A stretch of 24,267 nt of DNA, from positions 1 to 24,267 of the forward strand of contig JNEM01008884.1 in the NCBI GenBank assembly GCA_000697335.1, given 5' to 3'. The notes beneath the pieces were generated by a model. The model was not told where the DNA came from, ran no database searches, and saw nothing but the letters and a program-made list of their open reading frames with translations. A program made the translations under genes and the position numbers. Of the stretch, positions 1 to 10,662 are shown one piece after another; positions within the stretch are counted from its first letter, which is position 1, and each line of letters begins with the position of its first letter. The stretch comes from Conidiobolus incongruus B7586 (Eukaryota; Entomophthoromycota; Entomophthoromycetes; Entomophthorales; Conidiobolaceae).

Positions 1-879
1 TTTATTTATTTTAACTATAAATGTTTTAAACTATATCATAAAAATTATTTTAAGTTAATATAGTAATATTCATAAAGAATATTCTATAAGATACTAGTTA
101 AAATGATTTTTACTAGCATAAAAAAAATATAATACTATTATTAAAAAAGCTTAACTATTGTTTTTATTATTTAATATTTTATAATTATCTGATAAATTAA
201 TTATTTTATATTATCATAAATTATTAACCAGCTAAGTTTTTCCTAGCAAGTTTTAACTTATCTCTCTAATAAACCAATTAAATTATAAAGCTCTTAATTG
301 ATAATTATATTAAAATATATAAAGATAGAAAAAGATGCATTAATGCTGATTTTTTTAATAAAATTAAAATAAACCTATATTTAACTTAATTTATAAAAAT
401 ATATAGTTTTATACAACAAAATATAACCTTTGTTTAAAGAAAGTATTTATTTATTAATAATTCTTTATAATATAACTTCAATATAATAAAACTTAAGCTA
501 GATATAAAATAACTATAAACTATTAGATTTAAAATAAGCAATTAGTCTTTAATTAATATTAACCTAAGAGTTAACTATGCAAAATTATCCTTAAGATTTT
601 TTTAAAAAGACATAAAAATCATTTATTTAGAAAATAAACATTATAATTATAAAGTTACTTATAAAAAACATTGACCTTATTACTAATAGCTTAAACAAGT
701 TACTTAACTAAAAAAATTTATTTAAATATATAAAGTTCTCTAATAATTTAAACACTATATTTTAAAAATTCTTAAACAAAATATAAAATGTTTTCACTAA
801 ATTTTTATTCATTAACATTTAAAGTATATTAATACTCTAAAACTAACTAAAAAGGTATATAAATATAATTTAATAATAT
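1..879. other. Extremely AT-rich repeat-like DNA, no gene
   Basis: I see no open reading frame or RNA gene here. G+C is very low (5 of the first 60 bases). The texture matches the decayed retroelement sequence just downstream, so it is probably the body of the same old element, but I could not pin any domain with confidence before about position 880. Confidence 0.5.
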
Positions 880-1164
880 TTGAAAATATAACCTGATAGG
901 TAATTATAAAATGGATGTTATTAAATTTTATAAAATTCTTTTATTATAAGATACTTAATATTTATGGTTTTTTCAAAAAATAATAACTAATAATAGTTAT
1001 CATTTTATAAAAGATTTTAAATAGTTATAAAATAATTTAATAATGTAATATTTTAAAACATTGAATTACTATCCTTAAACCAATAATAAAATAAAAAAAT
1101 ATAATTAAATATTAATTAAATCATTAATTAAATAGTATAAAAAAACTAAATTTCTTAAGATATA
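880..1164 (+). mobile_element. Retroelement integrase fragment (fossil, older layer)
   Basis: Plus-strand translation keeps the outline of a retroviral-type integrase core (rve fold): an aromatic/Phe-rich helix region near 910-970, a stretch resembling the second catalytic Asp neighbourhood near 975-1000, and a remnant of the conserved His-Pro-Gln-Thr-type motif near 1065-1100. The fragment is broken in several places and stops where the LTR of the next element begins at about 1165. It is therefore either the 3' part of an older Ty3/gypsy-like element cut by that insertion, or a truncated copy. Family assignment beyond LTR-type integrase is uncertain. Confidence 0.5.
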
Positions 1165-1560
1165 TATTAAAAGAGTAGTTCTTTAAATTCTTATATATAC
1201 TTTTATATAATTCAATTAACTATAAATTATACGATTAATTTATAATTTTATAACTAAATTAATTATATAAATAGTATCAAATTATCTAATAAACTAGGTT
1301 TTTTTACTTAATTTTTACTATTTTTTATCTTTTCATGATCTCTAAGATATAAACTATATTCTATTAATATTATAGAATATTAGCATTACCTAATATATAT
1401 CTTAATATATCAGTGACCTATCCTAATATAAAGCTTAATTAAACTTTATTTATATTTATATACTAAAACTATATTATAGTATTATATTCTATATTATATT
1501 ACTTTTATATTAAGTTTTCCTCTATATTATATTAGTATTTACCAATATATTTATATAGTA
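1165..1560 (+). repeat. 5' LTR of the chromovirus
   Basis: This copy of about 396 bp aligns along its whole length with 6452-6703 plus 8016-8171. Long shared blocks include TTAAGTTTTCCTCTATATTA (from 1520 here and again near 8120) and AGCTTAATTAAACTTT (near 1432 and 8047). The start is set where similarity begins, just after a purine-rich tract that precedes the second copy. The outer termini are mutated, so boundaries could move by a few bases. Confidence 0.75.
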
Positions 1561-4500
1561 GCAATAATAAAACTATTAAAAACTTATTAGACATTAATAA
1601 TTATTTGTATCAAATCTAATTATTAATATTTTAAATCTTATCTATAATTTATTTTATTTAAATTTAACACTATATATTATAATATTACTAAAAGAATATC
1701 CTCATATTATTTTAATAATGATATTAATTTAATTACTAAATAAGTTTAAGATTTTAATCCCTAAAAGCTTACTACCCTTTAAAAAACTTATATTAGATAA
1801 CTTGTGGTTAAGAAAAATATAACTTGAGTTTAATTCTAACAAATTAGTTACTTTACTATAATTAACATATTAAATTATTTAATATTTTTAAAAATAAATT
1901 AACCATTTATAATATTTTTAAAAACCTTTACAAGCTTGAAAATTACCTTAAAAATATAAAAAATTATTTTAATTTTATTCTTAATAAAGATTTAAAAAAT
2001 ATCTTTAAATTAGCCATTTTTTTGGAAAAATCTACTTACACTTAGTAGTTTAATTATTACAAGCTTAGTCCTAAAGAGTTTTTAGGGGGATAGCTTATTA
2101 CAAGAATATAAACTTTTAAATAATTAGAAAAAACCTTTAAGAAAAGATATTACCTAAAAGATTAAGTTTGATTAATAAGAGAAAAACTTTCTTAACTTAA
2201 ATAAAAAATATTTACAAGGTAATTAATAAGAAATTTAATAAGATATAATTAAACATACTAAATATCACTAAAAAAGAACAAATCTACAAGTTATTATAAT
2301 GTTTTAATTCTTAAATAAAATTCAAATTAGTTAAAAAAATATTTTAATAATATGTTTTTTTTAACATTTATGATATAATAATTATAATTGATAATATTTT
2401 TTACTCTATAATTAAATTTTTTTATCATAAGAATTAATCTTTAAAAACTTATTTTAACCTACTTAAATTTCAAATAATAGATGTTTTTGTTTTAAAACTT
2501 TATAAGAGAACGTTTAGTAAAGAAGTTAAAAACTATTTAAAAAAAATAATGATTACTATTATTGTTAAAAGACATTTGTTAATTATAGAGCTAATAAATA
2601 TCTTTTTAAAAAATAATATATATTTAATTCTTAATAATCTTAACTTACCAACTATAAATCAAACTTGAATAATATCAATATAACTCTAGAATCATCTTTT
2701 TCACAATTAGTTAACAGATTTTAATTTAATCCACTAAAATTTTAATACACTAATAATTTTATAAAATAAATTATATATATATTATAGAGATTTAATTGAT
2801 TAAACCATTAAAAACTAGAAATATTCTAATAATTAATCTATTTTGTAATTTTTTACCTTTAGCTATCATTTTATTGTTTGTTTTAACTAGATATTTTATA
2901 GATATACTTATTAATATTTTAATCAACTATAGTTGTTTTAATTATATTATTTTTTTTTATTATTATTAAACTATCTTTACCTACCTAATAAAATAGCTTA
3001 ATAATTAAATATGCTAATAATTTAATATAATAAGCATTTAATATTATATCTAAATATTTATCACTATTTTATAATTATACCCAATATATTAAATTCTTAG
3101 TTAGTAACATTAGTCATAATTTTATATTAGGTTAAAATTAGTTTGAATACTATAGTTTTTTATCTATAAATATTACTCTAGAAGGTTACAAATCTATTTC
3201 TTTTATATTCTAAAAGAAATTAATAGAATTAATCTCAAAAAATCTATATTACCCTATTATAAAATTACTAAATATTTTACCTAATACCAACTCTATAATT
3301 GTGTTAAATAATTCTATTATTATTAACAAAAATTAATATAAAAAACTAATTAAAAACCTTAATAATCTATAGAGATATGTATTTGTTTATTAATTATCTA
3401 TTAGTATTTCATTTGTTAATTTTAATAAAATTATATCAAATAATTATTTCTTAAATAAGATACTAAGTTAATTTGGTAATGTTTTTAAACTTATAATTAT
3501 TTCTGAAATATAATATTAAAAATAAAATTAAATATAAAATTAAACTTTTTTTAGATATACAACTATATTTAAAGTTTATTTATTATCTATCTTTTAAATA
3601 ATATCAAATTTTAAAAGAAGAAATCTAAAAATTACTTAAAAATTGATATATTAAACCTTTTTCTTTATTATAAAAATCTCTTATTTTTTCTATGTAAAAG
3701 GTTGATGGTAGTTAAAGATTATAAATTAATAATTGTATTTTAAACCTCTAAAATTATTAAAGATAAAACTTTATTACTTAACTTATATGATATTAAAGAT
3801 AAACTACTTAAATCTATTATATTTACTAAATTAAATATTAGAAATAATTATTATAATATTAAAGTTGAAAGAAATTGTATTTTTTTAACTTTTTTCAATA
3901 TTTTATTAAGATATTATAAACTTACTATTATAAACTCTAGTTTATATAATATCTTTATAATTTTCATTTAATTTATCAATTTTTTTAACCATATTTTTAA
4001 TAACTCTTTTATTACTTACCTTGATAATATCTTAATCAATTTGAAAATTAAAGAAAAATATATCTAAAATGTTAATTAAATTTTATAAATTATTTAAAAA
4101 TATAAATTACTTTTAAAGTTATTAAAATATATTTTTAGTGCTTTTTGTATCTCCTTTTATAGTTATATTATTTTTTTTAAAGAATTAATATTAATTTAAC
4201 TAAACTCAATAGTATAAAAGCTTTTTCTATATTTATAAACCAAGATTAACTTATGTTTATATTTAGATTATTCAATTATATTAAATATGTCATTGATTTA
4301 TTTGTTGAATTTATATGTTTTCCAACTAATCTCTTAATAAAAAACTCTTTATTATATAAACCCTATTATATATTTTTTATATAAATATTTTAATTTTCTA
4401 TATTATTAATGTTTTTATTTATTTTATTTTTAATCTTAAACTACCTACCATTAATTTTACTAACTTTAATTTTTTTATAATTAGTAGATAATTAACCTAG

Positions 4501-6451
4501 TTTGAATTTAATTTATATTTTACCTTTTAACTATAAGATAAAATAATAAATTAAATAAAATAAATTAGGTTTAATTATATAAATATTATCTTAAAGCTTA
4601 TAATATTTTAGTTAAGAAAAATAAAACTAGCTGAATTGAAATACTTAGTTTATAAATAAAAACTTTTTGCTTTAATAAAAATAATCAAAAATCATTTATA
4701 TTTCTTATTTTGTAACTTTTTCCTAATACTTACTAATTACAAATTACTTATGTATTTAAATACTTATAAGTATTTATTAAGAAGATAAGTTAGATAAATT
4801 AAAACTATCTAAGTTTATCTTTTTTTTATCTAATATCTTTTAAGTTAATAAAATCATATTATAAATATATTGTTAAGAAATTTTACATATCTATTTTTTT
4901 ATTCTAATTATAAAAACCCAGCAAATATCAACTTAATAATTATTAATAAAAAAGATAAAAAATTTATTAAATTATTTTAAACAAAACTACTAAAAAATAC
5001 TTTCTTTATTTTAATTAAAGAAAAACTTTCTAAACTATTAGAAAACTAATCAAAATATGTTAAAAGATTTAAAATTATTGATAATATATTTTATTATAAT
5101 AATGATTAATATATCTTTAATATTCTTAAGATTTAATAAGTAATATTTAAAGAATATTATGATTTACTTAATAAAGAATATCCAAATTAGTTAAAGATTA
5201 CTAAGAGAATTAAAATAAAATATTAGTAGCTTACTTTAATTAAATTAGTTTAGAAATACATTAATACCAATAATATATGCTAAAAAATGAAATATAATAC
5301 CTAACTAAAATATGTTAAACTTATTCCTCTATAAATCCCTAATAAAATTTAATAATAAATCTAACTTAATTTCATAGAAATTTCTAAATTAATAATTGGT
5401 TATAGTAACTTACTGATTATAATTGATTTATTTTTTAAATATGTTTATTTTATTTTTTGTTTCAAAACTTTTATAGTTAAAGATATTATATAACTATTAT
5501 TCTCTAATCTTTTTACCTATTATAGAATTCCACAAACTATTTTATCTAATAAGATATATGATTCAACTTTTAATTTTAAAAGTTATAATTCTTTTCCTTA
5601 AAGATTAATTTAACTATTTCTTTTATTAATTATCACTAAATTAATAAACTTTTTGAAAAAACCATTATAACCTTAAAGCAAATATTTAAAGCTTATATTA
5701 ATATTAATTAATTAAATTAAAATACCTATATCTATCAACTTTATTATTTATTTAATATTTTTATGAATAGATCTATAAGTTTTAATCTTTATTTTATTAA
5801 TTATCACTAACATCCTAATTTAATAATTGCTTTAAAATTTTAAATTAACTTATCTTTAAATGTTGTTGAAATTTAATCTAATATTAACTATTTTAATTCT
5901 TTTATTAAATTTAACTTAGCAAAGAATTATAAGATTATAGAATAACAATATTTAAAATTTTCTAGAAATCCTTCTAAATATAAAACTAATATATTTAAAT
6001 ACTTAGAACACTCTGCTTTTAAACCTATTTTACTTAAATCTAGCTTAAATCTAAAGTTATTACTATTATAGTTTAGTGCCTAAAAAATTTAATTTATTGA
6101 TTCAAATTTTGAAAATATTACCTTAGAATTACCATTAACTTTGAGGATCAACTTTATCTTTTATATATCTATAATTTAGCTTTATTTCAAAAATTTTAAC
6201 ATTTTTTTTAATTAATTAAAAAATTTTAAAAATAGATTTAATTATTAATTAAGATAAAAAAAACTATATTGATTACATAACTAAATTTAAATTTATTAGG
6301 AACAAACTTTATTTTTATATAAAATAGATAGGTTATTTTATTAAAAAAGTTATATAAAAACTTATAAAAAATATTAAGAATACTTTAGCTTATTATAGCT
6401 ATTTATAAAAATCTAAAGAGTATATCTCTTTTAAAAAACCTATTAGGAGAG
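1561..6451 (+). pseudogene. Chromovirus internal region: gag-pol remnant
   Basis: The stretch between the LTRs is about 4.9 kb, the usual internal length for Ty3/gypsy elements. Weak but collinear resemblances support the order reverse transcriptase, RNase H, integrase, chromodomain on the plus strand. The gag and protease zones (about 1600-3300) are placed by position only. A purine-rich tract just before 6452 is a plausible polypurine tract. No intact reading frame of useful length remains, so it cannot encode a working polyprotein. Confidence 0.65.
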
Positions 6452-6703
6452 TATTAAGAGAATAGTTTTTTAAATTTATATATATATTTTCATATAATTT
6501 AATTAACTATAAATTATATGATTAATTTATACTTTTATAATTAAATTAATTATACAAATAATATTGAATTATTTAATAAACTAGATTTTTCATTTTTCTC
6601 TCAATTCTTACTATTTTTTATATTTTTACTATCTTTAAGATTGAAATCATATTCTATTAATACTATAATATATTAACACTACCTAATTTAAATCTTAATA
6701 TTA

Positions 6704-8015
6704 GTGTAGAAATTAAATAATGGCACAATTTTAAAATTAAAATTAAATAAATAAATTAATAAATAATATATAAAAATTAATGAAGAATATAAAATTAATA
6801 GCCTTTTTTATTATTAATAACTCTTTTCTATATCTTTAGTAAGCTTCTAATATATAAAAAATAGTTTTTTTATTAAAGACTGAAATTTAATATTTCACAA
6901 ACCAATTTAATTTATTTGCAGGAATTTTTTTTCTTATAAGATGTTTTTTTAATTATCTAAAACAATTATAATCACATGGGTTATAATCAAGTAAATATAC
7001 TAGATGTGGTAACTCCCTCTAATTTTTTTTATATAAAAAATCTTTTACAGCTTTAATTTTATATATTTTATAATTATTATGCAAAATAATAGGTGTCCTC
7101 AATTTATATTGAGAACATCATTTAGAAATTGTTTTATTTAAAAAAATAATATATAACTTACTATTAATTAATTTTCCTTGAGGTATTAAATAAGAAAACC
7201 ATATACCATTATAATTCATTATAAAAATTAACATTTGTTTATATTTAAAATACTTATTTATTAGAATTTATAGAGGGGATTAATTTGGTTTAACCTAACA
7301 TTTTGTTTTATTTTTAGGTAAAGGATTATATAAAAAAATCCAAGATTCATTAATTATAAGTATTCACAGTAAAAACCTTTGTTTTTAGTTATACCTTAAT
7401 AAGTTTAGTTTAGCTATAGCTACTTTAGTTTTCTTTTAAGCTTCTATTGAATTATAAGGTATCCATTTTACATTTTTTTAATTAATCTAAGTTTAAACTT
7501 AAGTAAATATAACATGCTTATATAATTAATATTAAATTACTTTGATAATTCTCTAACAGAAATAAAAAGATACTTTCTAATATATTTTTTTACTTTATTA
7601 ATAAGTGAGAGAGTAATAATAGAAATTAGTCTTCTAGATTTTAGTAAATTTTGAATAGTGTCCCTTCTAGCTTTAAAATCACAAATCCAGCAATATATGG
7701 TAGTTTTAGATAAAGCACCATCTTTATAAGTTATTTGCAAGTTTTAGATGATTTTAAAAGGTTTATGATTAAGTTTTAAAGATAAAAAAATAAAAGTTTT
7801 TTGATAATTACAATCTGGTTTAAGTATAATTAAATTTAAGTATAAACTTTAAAATCAAAATATTTTAATAAAAAAAATAATAAAAATTGATTATATATAT
7901 ATAGTTTGAAAATATTTATTCTCTTATATATTATATATATATATAATCTTTCAAAATATATAATATGTTTAAAAAGTCAAAAATTAAAAAATTTACCCTT
8001 TTTTAATTTCCATAC
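6704..8015 (-). mobile_element. Mariner (Tc1/mariner) DNA transposon inside the 3' LTR
   Basis: The 1312 bp element is flanked by TA on both sides (6702-6703 and 8016-8017), the target duplication of this superfamily. Its ends form imperfect terminal inverted repeats: the first 30 bases inward from each end agree at about 22 positions, with several mismatches being transitions. The length of 1.3 kb is canonical for mariner. It carries one minus-strand transposase remnant. The matching 5' LTR serves as the empty site. It is immobile as it stands because the transposase is broken. Confidence 0.8.
6790..7800 (-). pseudogene. Mariner transposase pseudogene (DD34D type)
   Basis: Minus-strand translation follows a mariner transposase from the DNA-binding half to the C terminus. 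The helix-turn-helix region (KDGALSKTTIYCWICDF) and the linker before catalysis stay open over 7537-7740. Around 7335-7353 the first catalytic motif reads INESWI where DESWI is expected. Near 7070-7084 the second reads LHNN instead of LHDN. The third, NPCDY at about 6966-6982, keeps its Asp. Residue spacing from the second to the third acidic position is exactly 34, which defines classical mariner. At least eight in-frame stops lie between the first motif and the C terminus. Both lost Asp codons are GAT-to-AAT changes, and most stops sit where Gln, Arg or Trp would be expected, so C-to-T/G-to-A mutation explains the damage. Confidence 0.82.
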
Positions 8016-8499
8016 TAATATATTAATGACTTATCCTAGTTTAGAGCTTAATTAAACTTTGTTTATATTTACATAATATAACTATATTATAATATTATAT
8101 TATATATTACATTATATTTATATTAAGTTTTCCTCTATATTATATTGATATTTACTATTATATTTATAGTATAAAAATCCCTTAAATAATTTAAAATTAT
8201 TATATAAAGTTTATTTTATTATAAGATATATATATCTTTTTATTTAAAATTTAACATTATATTTAAAGAACTTTTATTAGTATAATCAAAATTTATGTTA
8301 ATTAAAAAATACTATACTAAGGTTAAAAAGCTAAAAAATCTTTATTATATTCACACTTTTTTTAAAAAAAATAGCTGCAATAATATCTTAAATTAATAAA
8401 AGAAAAGTTTAAAAAAGATGAAATAATGATATTAACTAATCCTTATAAAATTTAAAAAAACTATTTTAAGTTATTATCTAGAAAACTTTTAAACTATAA

Positions 8500-9180
8500 A
8501 ATAATAGACTTTAATAAAAAAAGAGCTTATAAAGTTACTCTCCCTAGTGAATAAAGCAAATAGGTTAATTAAGATCAGATCTATATTTACTAAGTACTTA
8601 ATATCAAGGTAAGCAATTTATATAAGTTTTAAATAACCATAATTTATTATCTATTATCATTTTAAACCTTATAAATAAAGTTTTTTAGCAAAATTTACAA
8701 GTTACCTATAAATATCATAAAATTATTATTTATCTTTTTCTTTACTAATGGTTAATATATCTAAATAATTTGAATATTATTTTAAGTTTATTATAAAAAT
8801 TTCTTAATCTACCTATTATTTAACTTAATTGTAAATTATAAGTTAAAACTAAAAATGCCTTAAAATACTATTATCAGCAAATATTCTAATAGTTAAGTTA
8901 TTTTTACAATCTTATTAGAAATTGATATCATTTTTAATTCATTTATATATAGTAAAACCTCATTAGTTATCTATAATTGTTATTTTAATATTAATGAATT
9001 TTAACCTTTTAGAAGGTGAGTTATAATCTATAAAATATTATAGATATATAGCTTTAATTATAACTATCATAATAAAAATATCTTTTTCAATTACAAATTT
9101 ATTAGATTGTTTGAATTTTTAAGTTATTCCTTATTAATTGGTAATTAAGTCAAAAATTAAGATAATATCAGATCTTTATA
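8500..9180 (-). mobile_element. Pogo-like DDE transposase remnant
   Basis: Reading the minus strand, several segments appear in the order and spacing of pogo/Fot1/Tigger transposases. A broken N-D-E-x-G-F type motif lies at about 8955-8978. RIFADNS at 8868-8888 sits where pogo proteins have the Gly-Asn-Arg-Glu-Trp stretch. EIFIINLKIIFK at about 8760-8803 resembles the Pro-x-x-Ile-x-Lys-Gly-Lys stretch. MIIDN at about 8643-8660 is in the place of the second catalytic Asp. Many stops interrupt it. The region 8940-9180 is repeated at about 23500-23757. Ends and terminal repeats were not found. A different Tc1/mariner branch is possible. Confidence 0.45.
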
Positions 9181-9899
9181 GTTTTTATTTAAAAATATTA
9201 TAGGTATTTATGATTTATAAGTAATTTACTTTATTAGTACATATCACTATTTTTTAATATATCAATCAAATATAATATTCAATATTTTACTTAAACTTTA
9301 ATATTGGAAAATAATTTAACATCAAAATTTATTAATATATTTAAAAAAAATAAAATATAAAAAATTAAGAAAAAATAAATTTTTATTTAATATATATGAA
9401 AAGGATATTATATCTAGTATATTCACTTGACTATAACCTATATAATAATTGATTGCTTTAGTCAATTAATAAATATATTTATAAGAAAAAGAAATTCTTT
9501 ATATAAATACAATTAGTTTATAAAATATTCAACTTTAATTTATTATAAATTTAACTTTTTGATAAAACTTAAATCTTACCAAAATATGGCAAAAAATAAT
9601 TAATAATAAAATGTAATAGTAATTTCATAATATATATTAACTTATAAAAAGCCTATATAATTTTTTTAATTAATTTTAATTTCTGTAAAAATAACTTAAT
9701 AATGAAATATATATAATATTTTAATCTAGTTAACTAGTTATGAATTTTATGAATAAATAATAAGATATTAAAAATAGTATTTTTTAGCTATTATCATATA
9801 TAATATTAAAAAAATATAAAATATTATATAAAATGAAAAAAATAAGTTGATTAATTTAATCAAATATATTTTTATAAATTAATACTATCAGATAAATTA
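9181..9899. other. AT-rich repeat debris, no gene
   Basis: There is no open frame, RNA or clear repeat partner. Composition is like the transposon stack to the left. It may include the N-terminal half of the pogo-like element on the minus strand, but I could not identify a DNA-binding domain. Confidence 0.4.
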
Positions 9900-10030
9900 T
9901 ATATATATATTGTTTATTTAGTAAAAGTTAATTACTATGTATAATTATATATGGAACTAAAGAATTAGTTTCCAAATAAAATGTATAATGACATATTAAA
10001 ACTAACTTTTATTAATCAAACAACCTATAT
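9900..10030. repeat. Foldback inverted repeat (MITE-like hairpin)
   Basis: Two arms of about 50-55 bp face each other. The left arm runs from GTTTATTTAGTAAAAGTTA (9912) to ATGGAACTA (about 9959). The reverse complement of the right arm reads GTTTGATTAATAAAAGTTAG through TTTGGAAACTA, ending outward near 10021. The centre is only a few bases (AAGAAT). Arms are imperfect with small gaps. The near-absence of a loop and lack of coding sequence fit a miniature inverted-repeat element or a transposon end folded back. It lies at the border between the AT-rich stack and the gene block. Confidence 0.6.
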
Positions 10031-10591
10031 GTAAAATTTAAAATATACTTCAATATAAAAATTATTATATATAATGTTAGTTTATTATTTTTTTCACCTC
10101 ATGTGTAATTAGGATTTCCAAAAAATATATTCACAAAAGTAAAAATCATTAGTTTATAATTAATAAGTAATAAATTTATATAGCGCTCTTGAAAACATAT
10201 AATGTATTTTCAATCGAGAATAATGCTATAATATATATGTATATATATTGATTGGTATTTACATTGATTGATATAAAATAGTTTAAATTATTTGCGTAAT
10301 TACTTGTATACTTATAATATAATATAAATATATCAATTCAGTTATTATTAAGATTAAAGTAAGTTAAAAATTTCGAAGAACTGAACTAACAAAATCTAAA
10401 CATAAAATATTTAATATTTGACATCAACTTTAATATTTTCCAAATCGAACATTCCAAATTAAGCCCCAATTCATAAAATTAAGTACTGATTGATTTTTAT
10501 CAAATTAAAACAATTTACAAAAACTTGAATATTCAATTATCACATTATCCATATATCACATACAATCAATATAAAAGATATAAATATCATC
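10031..10591. other. Upstream region of the TPC1 gene
   Basis: No gene is visible. G+C rises compared with the region to the left. It should hold the promoter and 5' leader of the carrier gene. AT-rich runs such as TATATATGTATATATATTG near 10231 could act as core elements but are not specific enough to call. Confidence 0.45.
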
Positions 10592-10662
10592 ATGGATCAC
10601 TTATCACAAGAAAATTTTTTTAATAATATAATTAATATATGAATATTAAATATGAATGTTGA
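10592..10662 (+). promoter_or_regulatory. Two short upstream ORFs in the TPC1 leader
   Basis: An ATG at 10592 opens a 16-codon frame ending with TGA at 10640-10642, in the same frame as the main start at 10652. A second ATG at 10639 opens a 7-codon frame ending at TGA 10660-10662, which overlaps the main start codon in another frame. If the leader is unspliced here, scanning ribosomes would meet both before the main ATG. This could lower or condition carrier synthesis, or could mean the true transcript start lies downstream of 10592. Confidence 0.4.

Larger units (their letters stand above)
1165..8171 (+). mobile_element. Ty3/gypsy chromovirus, full-length but decayed (fossil)
   Basis: Two long direct repeats (about 1165-1560 and about 6452-8171, the second enlarged by a DNA transposon) flank about 4.9 kb. 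The part order is that of Ty3/gypsy: gag region, protease, reverse transcriptase (core near 3690-4130), RNase H, integrase (about 4900-6000) and a chromodomain-like segment at the integrase C terminus (about 6260-6430). The chromodomain marks it as a chromovirus, a lineage common in fungi. The element is plainly broken, with dozens of disruptions, and G+C is far below that of the host genes. The two LTRs differ at many sites, mostly C/T and G/A. If repeat-directed mutation acted here, LTR divergence overstates its age. Exact ends are approximate. Confidence 0.78.
6452..8171 (+). repeat. 3' LTR of the chromovirus, split by a mariner
   Basis: Positions 6452-6703 match the first part of the 5' LTR and 8016-8171 match the rest, up to the shared block TTTTCCTCTATATTATATT. 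The two halves add to about 408 bp against about 396 bp for the 5' LTR. The break falls within a TTAATAT-rich stretch, giving TA on both sides of the inserted mariner. Confidence 0.75.

Noticed and set aside
10592-10642. TGA read as tryptophan, extending the carrier N terminus
   Set aside because: Conserved tryptophans in the host genes use TGG and nothing else in the window supports a changed code; a uORF is simpler.
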